Below are positions 44,783 through 53,411 of a DNA stretch of 64,000 nucleotides, one piece after another. A program made the translations under genes and the position numbers. Within the stretch, counting starts at the first letter, position 1, and each line of letters starts with the position of its first letter. This DNA is from Thiodiazotropha sp050305635. GTDB lineage: Bacteria > Pseudomonadota > Gammaproteobacteria > Chromatiales > Chromatiaceae. The notes beneath the pieces were generated by a model, which made no database searches, had not been told where the DNA came from, and worked only from the letters and a program-made list of their open reading frames with translations. The DNA lies in the NCBI GenBank assembly GCA_050305635.1, contig JBNLFS010000079.1, positions 62,001 to 126,000 on the forward strand, given 5' to 3'.

Positions 44783-46189
44783 TCAGATATCCTCCAGTCC
44801 CAGCTCCTTGATTTTACGGGTCAGGGTATTGCGTCCCCAGCCCAGCAGTCTTGCCGCATCCTGACGTTTGCCGGCGGTGTATTCGAGGGCGGTCTCGATC
44901 ATGATGGTTTCGAAATCGGGTTCCGCTTCGTTGAGTATGCCTTCGTTACCCTCCTGCAAGCGGGCCTTGACCCAGCGACGCAACAGTTGCCGCCAGTCAT
45001 CCGGGTGAGACTGGCTGGTCTCGGTCTCCTTCAGCTCAGTGGGCAGATCGTCGATATGGATCTCCTGCCCGGACGCCATCACGGTGAGCCAACGGGCGGT
45101 GTTCTCCAGTTGCCGCACATTACCCGGCCACTCCAGTTGCGCCAGATAGCGCTCAGCTTCCGGCAGCAGCAGCTTGCTTTCGACCGCCAGTTCTTCCGCG
45201 GCCGATTTGAGAAAATGTTTCAGCAGCAGTGGAATGTCCTCGCGGCGTTGTCTTAGCGCAGGAAGATGGATACGAATGACATTCAAACGATGAAACAGGT
45301 CCTCGCGAAACGAGCCCTGTTTCACCAGTCCCTCAAGATGCTGATGGGTCGCTGCGATGATGCGCACATCCACCTTGATCGGTTCATGACCGCCGACCCG
45401 GTAAAACTCCCCATCGGCCAGTACACGCAGCAGACGGGTCTGCAGTTCCGCCGGCATGTCACCGATCTCATCGAGAAACAGGGTGCCGGTATCCGCCTGC
45501 TCGAATCGGCCCACTCGGCGACTCTGGGCACCGGTGAAGGCACCGCGTTCGTGACCGAAGAGTTCCGACTCCATCAAGTCCTTCGGAATCGCCGCCATGT
45601 TGAGCGCAATGAACGGCCCGCTGGCGCGGCTGCTGTGCCGGTGCAGGGCCTGCGCCACCAGTTCCTTACCGGTACCGGACTCACCGTTGATCAGCACCGT
45701 GATGTTCGACCGGGCCAGACGACCGATGGCGCGAAACACCTCCTGCATGGCAGGGGCTTCGCCAATGATCTCCTTGGCCCGTTCCTTGTCCTGAAAGTCG
45801 CTTTTATCCTCGACGGTCTTCTGCTGACGGCAGGCCCGACGGATCTGTTGAACCGCATCGTCCACGTCGAAGGGCTTCGGCAGATATTCGAAGGCGCCGC
45901 CATGATAGGCGGAGACCGCACTCTCAAGATCCGAGTGCGCCGTCATGATAATCACCGGAAGCGTCGGGTAGCGGGCATGCAGGAGTTCAAGCAACTCCAG
46001 TCCGTCCATCCCGGGCATCCGGATATCGGAGACGATGACATCGGGCTGACCCTTGTCGAGGGAGCTCAGAACCTTGTCCGCGCTCTCGAAACTGGTCACT
46101 TCCATTTCCGCTTTTTCCAGGGTCTTCTCCAGTACCCATCGAATCGAGCGATCGTCATCGATCACCCAAACTCGGCATGCTCTATCCAT
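44783..46189 (-). CDS. ntrC: Nitrogen regulator NtrC (NR(I)), sigma-54 activator
   Basis: The response regulator that activates nitrogen-starvation genes at sigma-54 promoters. The 468 residues have a receiver domain with phospho-acceptor D55 (VIVSDIRMPG), an AAA+ domain (Walker A GESGTGKE, sigma-54 contact GAFTGA), and a C-terminal Fis-type helix-turn-helix (RQDAARLLGWGRNTLTRKIK). GGAG lies 7 bp before the ATG. It overlaps ntrB by 8 bp. The palindrome upstream of ntrB suggests self-control. Confidence 0.97.
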   Translation of the reverse strand: MDRACRVWVIDDDRSIRWVLEKTLEKAEMEVTSFESADKVLSSLDKGQPDVIVSDIRMPGMDGLELLELLHARYPTLPVIIMTAHSDLESAVSAYHGGAFEYLPKPFDVDDAVQQIRRACRQQKTVEDKSDFQDKERAKEIIGEAPAMQEVFRAIGRLARSNITVLINGESGTGKELVAQALHRHSSRASGPFIALNMAAIPKDLMESELFGHERGAFTGAQSRRVGRFEQADTGTLFLDEIGDMPAELQTRLLRVLADGEFYRVGGHEPIKVDVRIIAATHQHLEGLVKQGSFREDLFHRLNVIRIHLPALRQRREDIPLLLKHFLKSAAEELAVESKLLLPEAERYLAQLEWPGNVRQLENTARWLTVMASGQEIHIDDLPTELKETETSQSHPDDWRQLLRRWVKARLQEGNEGILNEAEPDFETIMIETALEYTAGKRQDAARLLGWGRNTLTRKIKELGLEDI

Positions 46190-47252
46190 CTACCTGCTCC
46201 AAGGGAAGTAAAACTCTAAACACGGTTTCACCGGGTTTACTGGTAAATTCGATCAATCCCTGGTGACGATTGATCAGTGTCTGTGATATCGACAGCCCCA
46301 GGCCCATGCCATCGCTGCCCGATACCAGGGGAAAAAACACCCGCTCCTGCAGTTCCGGCGGAATGCCCGGACCGTTGTCGGTGATCTCTATTGAGACCAC
46401 CAAACGATGGCGGATGTTGCCAATGGTGAACTGTCGGAGGATTCGACTGTTGATACCCAACACCCCGTTGGGACCGGCTGCGCGTACCCCGTTCCGGATA
46501 ATGTTGAGAAAGGCCTGGATCAACTGATCCATGTCGCCGGTCAGATTCGGGATACTCGGGTCGTAGTTCTTCGTAATCACCAGATCGGCGCCGGCCTCCG
46601 CCTTCGCCAGGCTGCACACCCGCTCCAGAACCTGATGGACGTTCACCGGTTTCATCTCAGGAATCCGGTTGGGACCCAGCATGTTGTTCACCAGGTTCTG
46701 CAGACGATCGGCCTCTTCGATGATGATCTGGGTGTATTCCTTCAGGGACTCATCGGGCAGCTCCCGTTCCAGAAGCTGTGCGGCGCCGCGTAAACCACCC
46801 AGGGGATTCTTGATTTCATGAGCCAGACCCCTGACCAGGGCGCGACTCGCCTGGTTGCGAGCGAGAATCTGCTCTTCCCGGGTGATACGCAACTGTCGAT
46901 CGACCTGTTGTATCTCCACCAGAAACTCATTGATGTACTGACCCGAACGGACCGGTATCACGGTACAGTCCACCGTGATCTCCCGGTTTTCCTGGAGCTG
47001 CAACTGGTGTTCCCGCTCCGTGAAGGGTTGTCCGGTTTCAAGGGAGCGCATGAGGTTGGTTTGTACGATATCTCCGGAACAGTGGATTAATTCACTGGCC
47101 TGAGTGCCTATCATCTTACGTGCGCTCACACCGAACAGCATCTCAGCTGAAGAGTTGATATAGAGCAGGTTAAATTCGCGGTCAAAGAGCAGGATGGCCG
47201 TGCTCAGGTTTTCGAGGACCCGCCGCTCCATATTGGTCTTGGTTGGATTCAT
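46182..47252 (-). CDS. ntrB: Nitrogen sensor histidine kinase NtrB (NR(II))
   Basis: Kinase/phosphatase for NtrC, controlled in the family by PII protein. The 356 residues comprise an N-terminal PAS domain (about 12-115), an H-box LVRGLAHEIKNPLGGLRGAA, and an ATPase region with NPGVRAA-like NIIRNGVRAAGPNG, DNGPGIPPELQERVFFP and GMGLGLSISQTLI. It overlaps ntrC and is preceded at 47431 by an NtrC-type palindrome. PII itself is not in the window. Confidence 0.96.
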   Translation of the reverse strand: MNPTKTNMERRVLENLSTAILLFDREFNLLYINSSAEMLFGVSARKMIGTQASELIHCSGDIVQTNLMRSLETGQPFTEREHQLQLQENREITVDCTVIPVRSGQYINEFLVEIQQVDRQLRITREEQILARNQASRALVRGLAHEIKNPLGGLRGAAQLLERELPDESLKEYTQIIIEEADRLQNLVNNMLGPNRIPEMKPVNVHQVLERVCSLAKAEAGADLVITKNYDPSIPNLTGDMDQLIQAFLNIIRNGVRAAGPNGVLGINSRILRQFTIGNIRHRLVVSIEITDNGPGIPPELQERVFFPLVSGSDGMGLGLSISQTLINRHQGLIEFTSKPGETVFRVLLPLEQVDG

Positions 47253-47592
47253 GGCATCTACTTAGCAATAAACGCACCAAAAAATATCTATGTCTGTCGG
47301 CATTCCATGCTTTCGGAGGCGAATCACCAAATCACCCGGAAATGCCCTCAACGTAAGAAGCTTTCAGCGATCGAGGTCAGCCACAGGTGAAACGAACCGG
47401 TGTGGGGTTGCGAAACGACACCCTATGCATTGCACTATTATAGTGCATTGCTGCGCTTCGCTGGTGACCTTCACAGACTTACCAGACCCATCGGACGGCT
47501 CACAGGGTATATACCCCATGCCGACAATCGGCCGGGCCCGGTGAAACAGATCAGGGATTCAGAAGCGTGGACTGATCGCACCGTGAGGTGGG
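47253..47592. promoter_or_regulatory. Region upstream of ntrB, 340 bp, no gene
   Basis: Contains the NtrC-type palindrome at 47431-47447 (separate entry). The rest shows no gene or element I recognise; the ntrB promoter should be here. Confidence 0.45.
47431..47447. promoter_or_regulatory. NtrC-type binding palindrome upstream of ntrB
   Basis: TGCACTATTATAGTGCA is a perfect 17-bp palindrome matching the NtrC form TGCAC-N7-GTGCA. It lies 179 bp before ntrB, where NtrC commonly represses or adjusts its own promoter. A near copy is found upstream of glnA. Confidence 0.75.
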
Positions 47593-48096
47593 TTATTCGA
47601 GGGCTTCCTGGCGCAGGTTGAAACTGATGCTGGGAGATTGGCGCAACACCGTACCCTCTTGATCCCGGAGTTCGGCTTTCAGGGTATGGCTGCCTCTCAC
47701 CAGATTCTGCAGTACGAGTTGGGTGGTTTTGATGGCGGTTTTAAGTTGAGTGCCATCGACGTAGAGATAGATTTCATGTCCTTGCGCCAGGGGAGGCGTC
47801 AGGGAGATACCCACGGATACGGAGGAATCCGCACTGCGAATGGTTTCATTGTTGGTGGGTTGGACGATCTCGAAAGCGGTATATTCACCGGTCGCTTCCG
47901 CGGATGACGGTGCGTTCAGCTGTTCCGGATTCAATGCGCTTTTCTTCTGTTCGTCCGAGACCCGAATGCGTTCCGCCCCGGGCTGATAGTTCTCGGAATA
48001 GATCACTTCCCCTTCGCTGGTGACCCACTTATAGACATCACGGGCCAGCAGGGGTTGTGAAAGCAGAAGGATCATCAACAGGACGAGTATGCGCAT
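47593..48096 (-). CDS. DUF4124 exported protein between glnA and ntrB
   Basis: A 167-residue exported protein. The signal peptide is LVLLMILLLSQPLLA, then a DUF4124 domain (RDVYKWVTSEGEVIYSENYQ), then a beta-sandwich-like C-terminal part (VSVGISLTPPLAQGHEIYLY). Genes of this kind lie between glnA and ntrB in many Gammaproteobacteria, as remembered from Pseudomonas, but the reason is not known. ATG 48096 gives the standard start. No strong ribosome binding site is visible. Confidence 0.8.
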   Translation of the reverse strand: MRILVLLMILLLSQPLLARDVYKWVTSEGEVIYSENYQPGAERIRVSDEQKKSALNPEQLNAPSSAEATGEYTAFEIVQPTNNETIRSADSSVSVGISLTPPLAQGHEIYLYVDGTQLKTAIKTTQLVLQNLVRGSHTLKAELRDQEGTVLRQSPSISFNLRQEALE

Positions 48097-48145
48097 AGGC
48101 CAAGCATAGTCAGGGTTTAGCATGCAAACAAGCGATGCAGTTCTC

Positions 48146-48176
48146 AAAAAATACGCCTCCCCGGTCGGGGAGGCGT
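48146..48176 (-). terminator. Rho-independent terminator of glnA
   Basis: On the minus strand ACGCCTCCCC-GACC-GGGGAGGCGT (10-bp perfect stem) is followed by TATTTTTT, starting 35 bp after the glnA stop codon. Confidence 0.93.
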
Positions 48177-48210
48177 CACTCTACTCAAGTCTCTGGGCGA
48201 GTCAACCCGA

Positions 48211-49617
48211 TCAGAGGCTGTAGTACATGTCGAACTCCACCGGATGGGTGGTCATGCGCACGGTGGTCACCTCTTCCATCTTCAGGGCGATATAACCGTC
48301 GATCAGATCGTCGGTGAATACGCCACCCGCGGTGAGGAAGCTGCGATCCGCATCCAGGGCCTCCAGTGCCATGTCCAGACTGTGACAGACGGTCGGGATG
48401 CTCGCCGCCTCTTCCGCCGGCAGGTCATACAGATCCTTGTCCATGGCTTCGCCCGGATGGATCTTGTTCTGGATGCCGTCCAGACCCGCCATCATCATCG
48501 CGGCAAAGGCCAGATAGGGGTTGGCGGTCGGATCGGGGAAGCGCACTTCGATACGCCGACCTTTGGGGCTGGATACCCATGGAATGCGGATCGATGCGGA
48601 GCGGTTACGCGCGGAATAGGCCAGCATGACCGGGGCCTCGAAGCCGGGTACCAGACGCTTGTAGGAGTTGGTCGAGGCGTTGGTGAAGGCGTTCAGGGCA
48701 CGGGCGTGCTTGATGATACCGCCAATATAATAGAGTGCGGTCTCGGACAGGCCACCGTACTGATCGCCGGCGAAGATGTTCTCGCCACCCTTGGACAGGG
48801 ACTGATGCACGTGCATGCCGGAACCGTTGTCACCCACCAGCGGCTTGGGCATGAAGGTCGCGGTCTTGCCATAAGCATGAGCCACGTTCCAGGTACAGTA
48901 TTTCTGGATCTGCACCCAGTCGGCACGCTCCACCAGGGTGCTGAACTTGGTGCCGATTTCGCACTGACCGGCGGTCGCCACCTCATGGTGGTGGACCTCT
49001 ACGGGGACACCCATCTCTTCCATCGCCAGACACATGGCGCCGCGCAGATCATGCAGCGAGTCGACCGGTGGAACCGGGAAATACCCGCCTTTGACCCCGG
49101 GACGGTGACCGATATTGCCATCCTCGTAGACGCGTTCGGAGTTCCATTCGGCCTCTTCGGAATCGACCTTGACCATGCAACCGCTCATGTCGATGCTCCA
49201 GCGCACGTCATCCAGAACGAAGAACTCGGGCTCGGGACCGAAGTAGGCGGCATCGGCGATGCCGGTCGAGGCCAGATAGGCCTCGGCGCGCTTGGCCAGG
49301 GAGCGGGGATCGCGCTCATAACCCTGCATGGTGGAGGGTTCCAGGATATCGCAGCGGATAATCAGAGTGTTTTCATCCGAGAAAGGGTCCATGACCGAGC
49401 TGGCATCCTCGGGCATCAGGATCATGTCGGATTCGTTGATGCCTTTCCATCCGGCGATGGATGAACCGTCGAACATCTTGCCGTCAGTGAAAAAATCGTC
49501 CTCGATCTGGCTGCTGGGCAGGGTGACATGCTGCTCTTTGCCACGGGTGTCGGTGAAACGCAGATCGACGAATTTCACGTCATTGTCTTTGATCATCTTC
49601 AGGGCTTTCGACGCCAT
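48211..49617 (-). CDS. glnA: Glutamine synthetase type I
   Basis: Makes glutamine from glutamate, ammonia and ATP. The 468-residue subunit has the DGSSIAGW segment, NGSGMHVHQS, RNRSASIRIP and the adenylylation site Y397 in KDLYDLP, so covalent control by GlnE is expected. GGAG lies 6 bp before ATG 49617. A strong terminator follows. NtrC-type and possible sigma-54 sites lie upstream. Confidence 0.98.
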   Translation of the reverse strand: MASKALKMIKDNDVKFVDLRFTDTRGKEQHVTLPSSQIEDDFFTDGKMFDGSSIAGWKGINESDMILMPEDASSVMDPFSDENTLIIRCDILEPSTMQGYERDPRSLAKRAEAYLASTGIADAAYFGPEPEFFVLDDVRWSIDMSGCMVKVDSEEAEWNSERVYEDGNIGHRPGVKGGYFPVPPVDSLHDLRGAMCLAMEEMGVPVEVHHHEVATAGQCEIGTKFSTLVERADWVQIQKYCTWNVAHAYGKTATFMPKPLVGDNGSGMHVHQSLSKGGENIFAGDQYGGLSETALYYIGGIIKHARALNAFTNASTNSYKRLVPGFEAPVMLAYSARNRSASIRIPWVSSPKGRRIEVRFPDPTANPYLAFAAMMMAGLDGIQNKIHPGEAMDKDLYDLPAEEAASIPTVCHSLDMALEALDADRSFLTAGGVFTDDLIDGYIALKMEEVTTVRMTTHPVEFDMYYSL

Positions 49618-49697
49618 CGTATTCTCCAGGAATGTTGAGTGATTCTATGCTGAGTGGGTACAGCCGGTTAATGGTTTGGGTGATCGAACCGTGAATG

Positions 49698-49713
49698 TGC
49701 ACACTTCATCCCA
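49698..49713 (-). promoter_or_regulatory. Possible sigma-54 promoter of glnA
   Basis: On the minus strand TGGGATGAAGTGTGCA has GG and GC spaced by 10 bp, as in the -24/-12 consensus TGGCACN5TTGCA, with changes at three consensus positions. It lies about 80 bp before the glnA ATG. It is flanked at once by the NtrC-type site, which is closer than usual, so the call is tentative. Confidence 0.35.
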
Positions 49714-49715
49714 TG

Positions 49716-49732
49716 TGCACCAAAATAGTGCT
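49716..49732. promoter_or_regulatory. NtrC-type binding site upstream of glnA
   Basis: TGCACCAAAATAGTGCT matches the NtrC form TGCAC-N7-GTGCA with one end base changed. Ninety-nine bases upstream of the glnA start. A further TGTGCACA half site is at 49696-49703. Confidence 0.7.
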
Positions 49733-49734
49733 AT

Positions 49735-49873
49735 CAGGCTGTTGAAATTCTACTCAGACGGCACGATCCTACGTTGAAATCCGCCTCAAAAAGCTCATTT
49801 ACTCCAGTAAACTGCGCTTTTTCAGCGGCTTTCACCTTGTCTCGTGCTCGCCTGAGCGAATTTCAACAGCCTG
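49735..49873. repeat. 139-bp near-perfect palindrome (MITE/REP-like)
   Basis: The outer 16 bp (CAGGCTGTTGAAATTC and its exact reverse complement at 49858-49873) continue inward as imperfect arms (CTCAG-CG-CACGA / TGAAA-CCGC / AAAAAGC). They end in a central TTTACT-CC-AGTAAA around 49804. The whole element could fold into one long hairpin. Its right edge abuts the stop codon of the cation exporter gene, and its left edge lies 3 bp from the NtrC site of glnA. It carries no reading frame. Confidence 0.85.
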
Positions 49874-51010
49874 CTAGCCGAACCAGATTCTCACGGAACG
49901 GAAGATTCCGGATTCATTGATCTCTGTCTGATAGCTCTGAATCAGTTCGTTGGCATGAGATTCCGAGACGTAACAGGTCAGGGGCAGATAGAGATCGACA
50001 TCTATGCCTCCGGACAGGTAATGAAACACTGCGCGCTTGCGCTGCGCATAACTTTCCAGTCCGGACCAATGGGTTTCGAGTAGTCGCTCCGCCTCCCTTC
50101 TCAGGGGCAGGTCCGCGCACGAGGGACCCTTTTCATCGTCCTCCGGGTCGATATGCACCGTAACATCTTCCAACACGTCGACTTTGTCAATAAGACCATA
50201 CTGCACGACTTCCGCGATGCGGTGCCCCTCGGATACGCTCAGCCAGGGATCGACCTGCACGTGCACATCCGCCAGGGCGTGTCCTCCCAGTTTCCGGGTT
50301 CTCAGCATGTGTACGCTCTTTACCCCGGAAACATTGCCGATGACTTCACGAATCTCCGTCAGGGCTTCCTCTTCCAGACCGGCGTCCGCCAGTTCGTGAG
50401 TCGCATTCCAACCCAGACTCCACCCGATCTTCACCACCATCAGTCCCACCAGAACCGCCGCTATGGCATCGAGATAGGGGAGTCCCAGCATGGTGCCGCC
50501 GATACCCAGCAACACCACGATGGAGGAGACCGAATCGCTGCGATGATGCCAGGCGTTGGCGCGTAACAGGTCCGAGTTGATCAGATTACCCAGATGGCGG
50601 GTATAAAAGAACAGGGCCTCGTTGGCGAGGATGGAAAAACCGGCTACGTACAGGGTGACCACCTCGGGTACGAGTAATTCTTCAGGGGCGAACAACCGCT
50701 CCCCCGCGTCGAAGATGATGCCGATACCCACCGCAATCAGAACCGCGCCCAGTACCAGGGTACCGATGGTTTCGAAGCGGCCGTGGCCATAGGGATGTTC
50801 CGCATCCGGCGCTTCCCTGGCATGACGCGCCGCGAACAGCACCAGGGCATCTGTGAGAAGATCCGAAAGTGAATGAATGCCATCGGCGATCAATGATTGG
50901 GAATGTCCCAGCCAGCCAAAGATAACCTTGAGCACCGCCAGCAGGGAGTTGGTGACGGCACCGACCAGAGCCGCTCGACGGCTCATCTCATAACGACGTT
51001 CACGGTTCAT
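49874..51010 (-). CDS. Cation diffusion facilitator (FieF-like) exporter
   Basis: A 378-residue CDF-family metal/proton antiporter. The membrane part has SLIADGIHSLSDLLTDALVL (the HxxxD metal site in TM2 is H47/D51 by context) and NAWHHRSDSVSSIVVLLG (H and D of TM5). The C-terminal cytoplasmic domain has HALADVHVQVDPWLSVSEGH. An extension past the standard CTD (about residues 300-378) is unusual. It overlaps the TusA-like gene by four bases (ATGA). Substrate metal (Fe, Zn, Mn, Cd) unknown. Confidence 0.9.
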   Translation of the reverse strand: MNRERRYEMSRRAALVGAVTNSLLAVLKVIFGWLGHSQSLIADGIHSLSDLLTDALVLFAARHAREAPDAEHPYGHGRFETIGTLVLGAVLIAVGIGIIFDAGERLFAPEELLVPEVVTLYVAGFSILANEALFFYTRHLGNLINSDLLRANAWHHRSDSVSSIVVLLGIGGTMLGLPYLDAIAAVLVGLMVVKIGWSLGWNATHELADAGLEEEALTEIREVIGNVSGVKSVHMLRTRKLGGHALADVHVQVDPWLSVSEGHRIAEVVQYGLIDKVDVLEDVTVHIDPEDDEKGPSCADLPLRREAERLLETHWSGLESYAQRKRAVFHYLSGGIDVDLYLPLTCYVSESHANELIQSYQTEINESGIFRSVRIWFG

Positions 51011-51243
51011 GATGTGGAATCACCTGCAACTTCAACCACCACGATGTATTCACCGGCTTCCGATCTCGTCTCGATGACCTTGTGCCCGTTGATCCGTGAC
51101 CAGGCCGGGATATCGTTGAGAACCCCGGGATCCGTGCATACCGCCTCGACCCGGCTGCCCGGCAGAAGTTGCTCGATGGCATTCTGCACCCGGATTACCG
51201 GCATGGGACAGAGCAGTCTGCGACAGTCGATACGCTGCACCAT
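51007..51243 (-). CDS. TusA-family sulfur carrier
   Basis: A 78-residue TusA/SirA-fold protein. DCRRLLCPMPVIRVQNAI carries the sulfur-binding CPxP motif (C12-P-M-P), and IETRSEAGEYIVVVEV is the closing strand. TusA proteins pass persulfide sulfur in tRNA thiolation or in Dsr-type sulfur oxidation. It is wedged between a PP-loop ATPase and a CDF exporter with overlapping starts (TGATG at its 5' end, ATGA at its 3' end). A partnership with the PP-loop enzyme in sulfur transfer is likely but not proven. Confidence 0.85.
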   Translation of the reverse strand: MVQRIDCRRLLCPMPVIRVQNAIEQLLPGSRVEAVCTDPGVLNDIPAWSRINGHKVIETRSEAGEYIVVVEVAGDSTS

Positions 51244-52286
51244 CAGATCAACCACTCCTTCGGAATCTCATGGGGTTTCAAGGGGGCTACCCGGATGGCT
51301 CGGGTCTCACCACCTAGCGGGGTGAAGGCCAGCTCCACCTCGTCCGCGTCGCGCCCCTGACTGTAGCGGGAGACCAGACGCGCGATCAACTCCACGTCCG
51401 CATCGGAAATCTCGCCGTCGATCAGCGCCAGGGGCCCCCCATGACTCACGGTTCTGATATGCGGGAAGTTATTGCGGTAACCCTGGAGAAAGTTGCCTTC
51501 ACCCTCCTCCCGGGCAATGATGACCTTGAAACGGGGCGAAGGCCTCAGGTGCCGTCCCACCTTGAGCAGCATGATGTCATCCATGTCGTAGTCCCGACGA
51601 CCGCGCGCCTGCCACAGATCCCGCAATTTGATGCTGTACTGTTCATCGGTGAGAAAGCAGCAGCCTCCCGCCGGCTGGGCATAGTCCTCGATACCCAGAC
51701 GCGCCGCCAGGGCCATCTGCGGTTTGCGGGAGCGCCCGGAGAAGTCGAACAACTGCTCCCGGGCCACCCAGCCTTCCCGCTCGGGGCGGGTTTCCGGCAG
51801 GTTTTTCGCACACAGGGGACGCAACAGCAGATCCTGGGCGCCCGACTCCCGAGAGACCACCGGCATCGTATCCTTGCGCTGGGACATAGGGCGCTGCCCC
51901 ACCACTTCGCCGGTAATGATGAAATCGAAACCGTGATCGGCGATCCACTCATGGGCCTTGCGCACCATGAACACCTTACAGTCGAGGCAGGGGTTCATGT
52001 TCGCCCCGTAACCGTGCTTGGGATGAATCAGGATATCCTTGTACTCCTCGACGATATCCACGATATGCAGCTTGATGCCCAGTTGCTCCGCCACCCACAG
52101 GGCGTTGTTGCGCTTGTTCTTGCCCTGGTCCCTCTTGCGTATCGCATGGGTATGCCCCTCGACACAGAACCCGGTGTAGAAGTTGATCCCCTCGACGTGC
52201 ACGCCCTGGTCCTGTATGACCCGGGCAGCCAGGAGGGAGTCGAGCCCTCCGGAGATCAGGGCGACCGCCTTTCTCTGCTCACTCAT
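51243..52286 (-). CDS. PP-loop (ThiI/MnmA-like) ATPase, probable thiolation enzyme
   Basis: A 347-residue protein of the N-type ATP-pyrophosphatase superfamily. The PP-loop is ALISGGLDSLLAARVI. The middle has NPCLDCKVFMVRKAHEWIAD with two cysteines in CLDC, GEVVGQRPMSQRKDTMPVVS, and later PAGGCCFLTDEQYS (CC pair). Databases often call such proteins tRNA (5-methylaminomethyl-2-thiouridylate)-methyltransferase, which is misleading. The layout fits an adenylating thiouridylase with active-site cysteines. It heads a tightly coupled operon with the TusA-like carrier. True MnmA is a different protein, so the substrate is open. Confidence 0.8.
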   Translation of the reverse strand: MSEQRKAVALISGGLDSLLAARVIQDQGVHVEGINFYTGFCVEGHTHAIRKRDQGKNKRNNALWVAEQLGIKLHIVDIVEEYKDILIHPKHGYGANMNPCLDCKVFMVRKAHEWIADHGFDFIITGEVVGQRPMSQRKDTMPVVSRESGAQDLLLRPLCAKNLPETRPEREGWVAREQLFDFSGRSRKPQMALAARLGIEDYAQPAGGCCFLTDEQYSIKLRDLWQARGRRDYDMDDIMLLKVGRHLRPSPRFKVIIAREEGEGNFLQGYRNNFPHIRTVSHGGPLALIDGEISDADVELIARLVSRYSQGRDADEVELAFTPLGGETRAIRVAPLKPHEIPKEWLI

Positions 52287-52472
52287 GGAAATGATTCATC
52301 CGCAAAATTTCGATTATAACGCGAATCCGCCCAATCCGACGCTCAACCCTGATTATACAGACGCTTTACGGCTCCATATCGAACCGGGGCGGCCGACAAC
52401 AGTCCGGATTAGCCAACCACATAGCGCATCGCTATACTGTCGCATTTTCATTCAGCACTACGGAGTCTCGAT

Positions 52473-53411
52473 GTGACCTCAGCCTCTGCATCGAATCAGC
52501 ACAACGTCCGGACATTTCAGGGCCTGATCCTCGCGCTTCAGGAGTACTGGGCCCGTCAGGGATGCGTGATTCTGCAACCTTATGATATGGAGATGGGTGC
52601 CGGCACCTTCCACACCGCCACCTTTCTGCGTTCCATTGGACCCGAGCCTTGGAACGCCGCCTATGTGCAACCCTCGAGACGCCCCACCGATGGCCGCTAC
52701 GGTGAAAATCCCAACCGGCTGCAACACTACTACCAGTTCCAGGTGGTACTGAAACCCTCTCCCAAGGAGATTCAGCAGCTCTATCTGGGTTCCCTGGAGA
52801 TGCTCGGCATCGATCTCAAGGTGCATGACATCCGCTTTGTCGAGGACAACTGGGAGTCTCCGACCCTGGGCGCCTGGGGACTGGGTTGGGAGGTCTGGCT
52901 GAACGGCATGGAGGTGACGCAGTTCACCTATTTCCAGCAGGTCGGCGGCCTCGACTGCCGTCCCGTCACCGGTGAGATCACCTACGGTATCGAACGCATC
53001 GCCATGTACCTGCAGGGGGTGGAGAGCATCTTCGACCTGGTCTGGACCGAAGGGCCTCAGGGCGTGGTCACCTACGGGGATGTTTATCATCAGAACGAGG
53101 TCGAGCAATCCGCCTATAACTTCGAGCATGCTGACGTGGACTATCTGTTCGGTCACTTCGATCAGTGTGAAAAGGAGTCGCGCAAATTGATCGAACTCGG
53201 ACTCCCCTTGCCGGCTTATGAACAGGTGTTGAAGGCTTCCCACAGTTTCAATCTGCTGGATGCACGTCACGCCATCTCGGTTACCGAACGGCAGCGCTAC
53301 ATCCTTCGCGTACGCACCCTGGCGCGGGATGTCGCCCAGGCCTACTACGACGCCCGGGAACGACTCGGTTTTCCCATGTGCAAGACACTGACGGAGACCA
53401 CCCATGACTGA
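52473..53411 (+). CDS. glyQ: Glycyl-tRNA synthetase alpha subunit
   Basis: Alpha chain of the bacterial alpha2beta2 glycyl-tRNA synthetase. The 312 residues begin with TFQGLILALQEYWARQGCVI and contain the class II aminoacyl-tRNA synthetase core: QPYDMEMGAGTFHTATFLRS and AYVQPSRRPTDGRYGENPNR. The start is GTG 52473, with GGAG 7 bp upstream. It overlaps glyS by eight bases. Confidence 0.98.
   Translation: MTSASASNQHNVRTFQGLILALQEYWARQGCVILQPYDMEMGAGTFHTATFLRSIGPEPWNAAYVQPSRRPTDGRYGENPNRLQHYYQFQVVLKPSPKEIQQLYLGSLEMLGIDLKVHDIRFVEDNWESPTLGAWGLGWEVWLNGMEVTQFTYFQQVGGLDCRPVTGEITYGIERIAMYLQGVESIFDLVWTEGPQGVVTYGDVYHQNEVEQSAYNFEHADVDYLFGHFDQCEKESRKLIELGLPLPAYEQVLKASHSFNLLDARHAISVTERQRYILRVRTLARDVAQAYYDARERLGFPMCKTLTETTHD

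Noticed and set aside
48244..49464. 406-codon plus-strand frame inside glnA
   Set aside because: Antisense shadow of glutamine synthetase.
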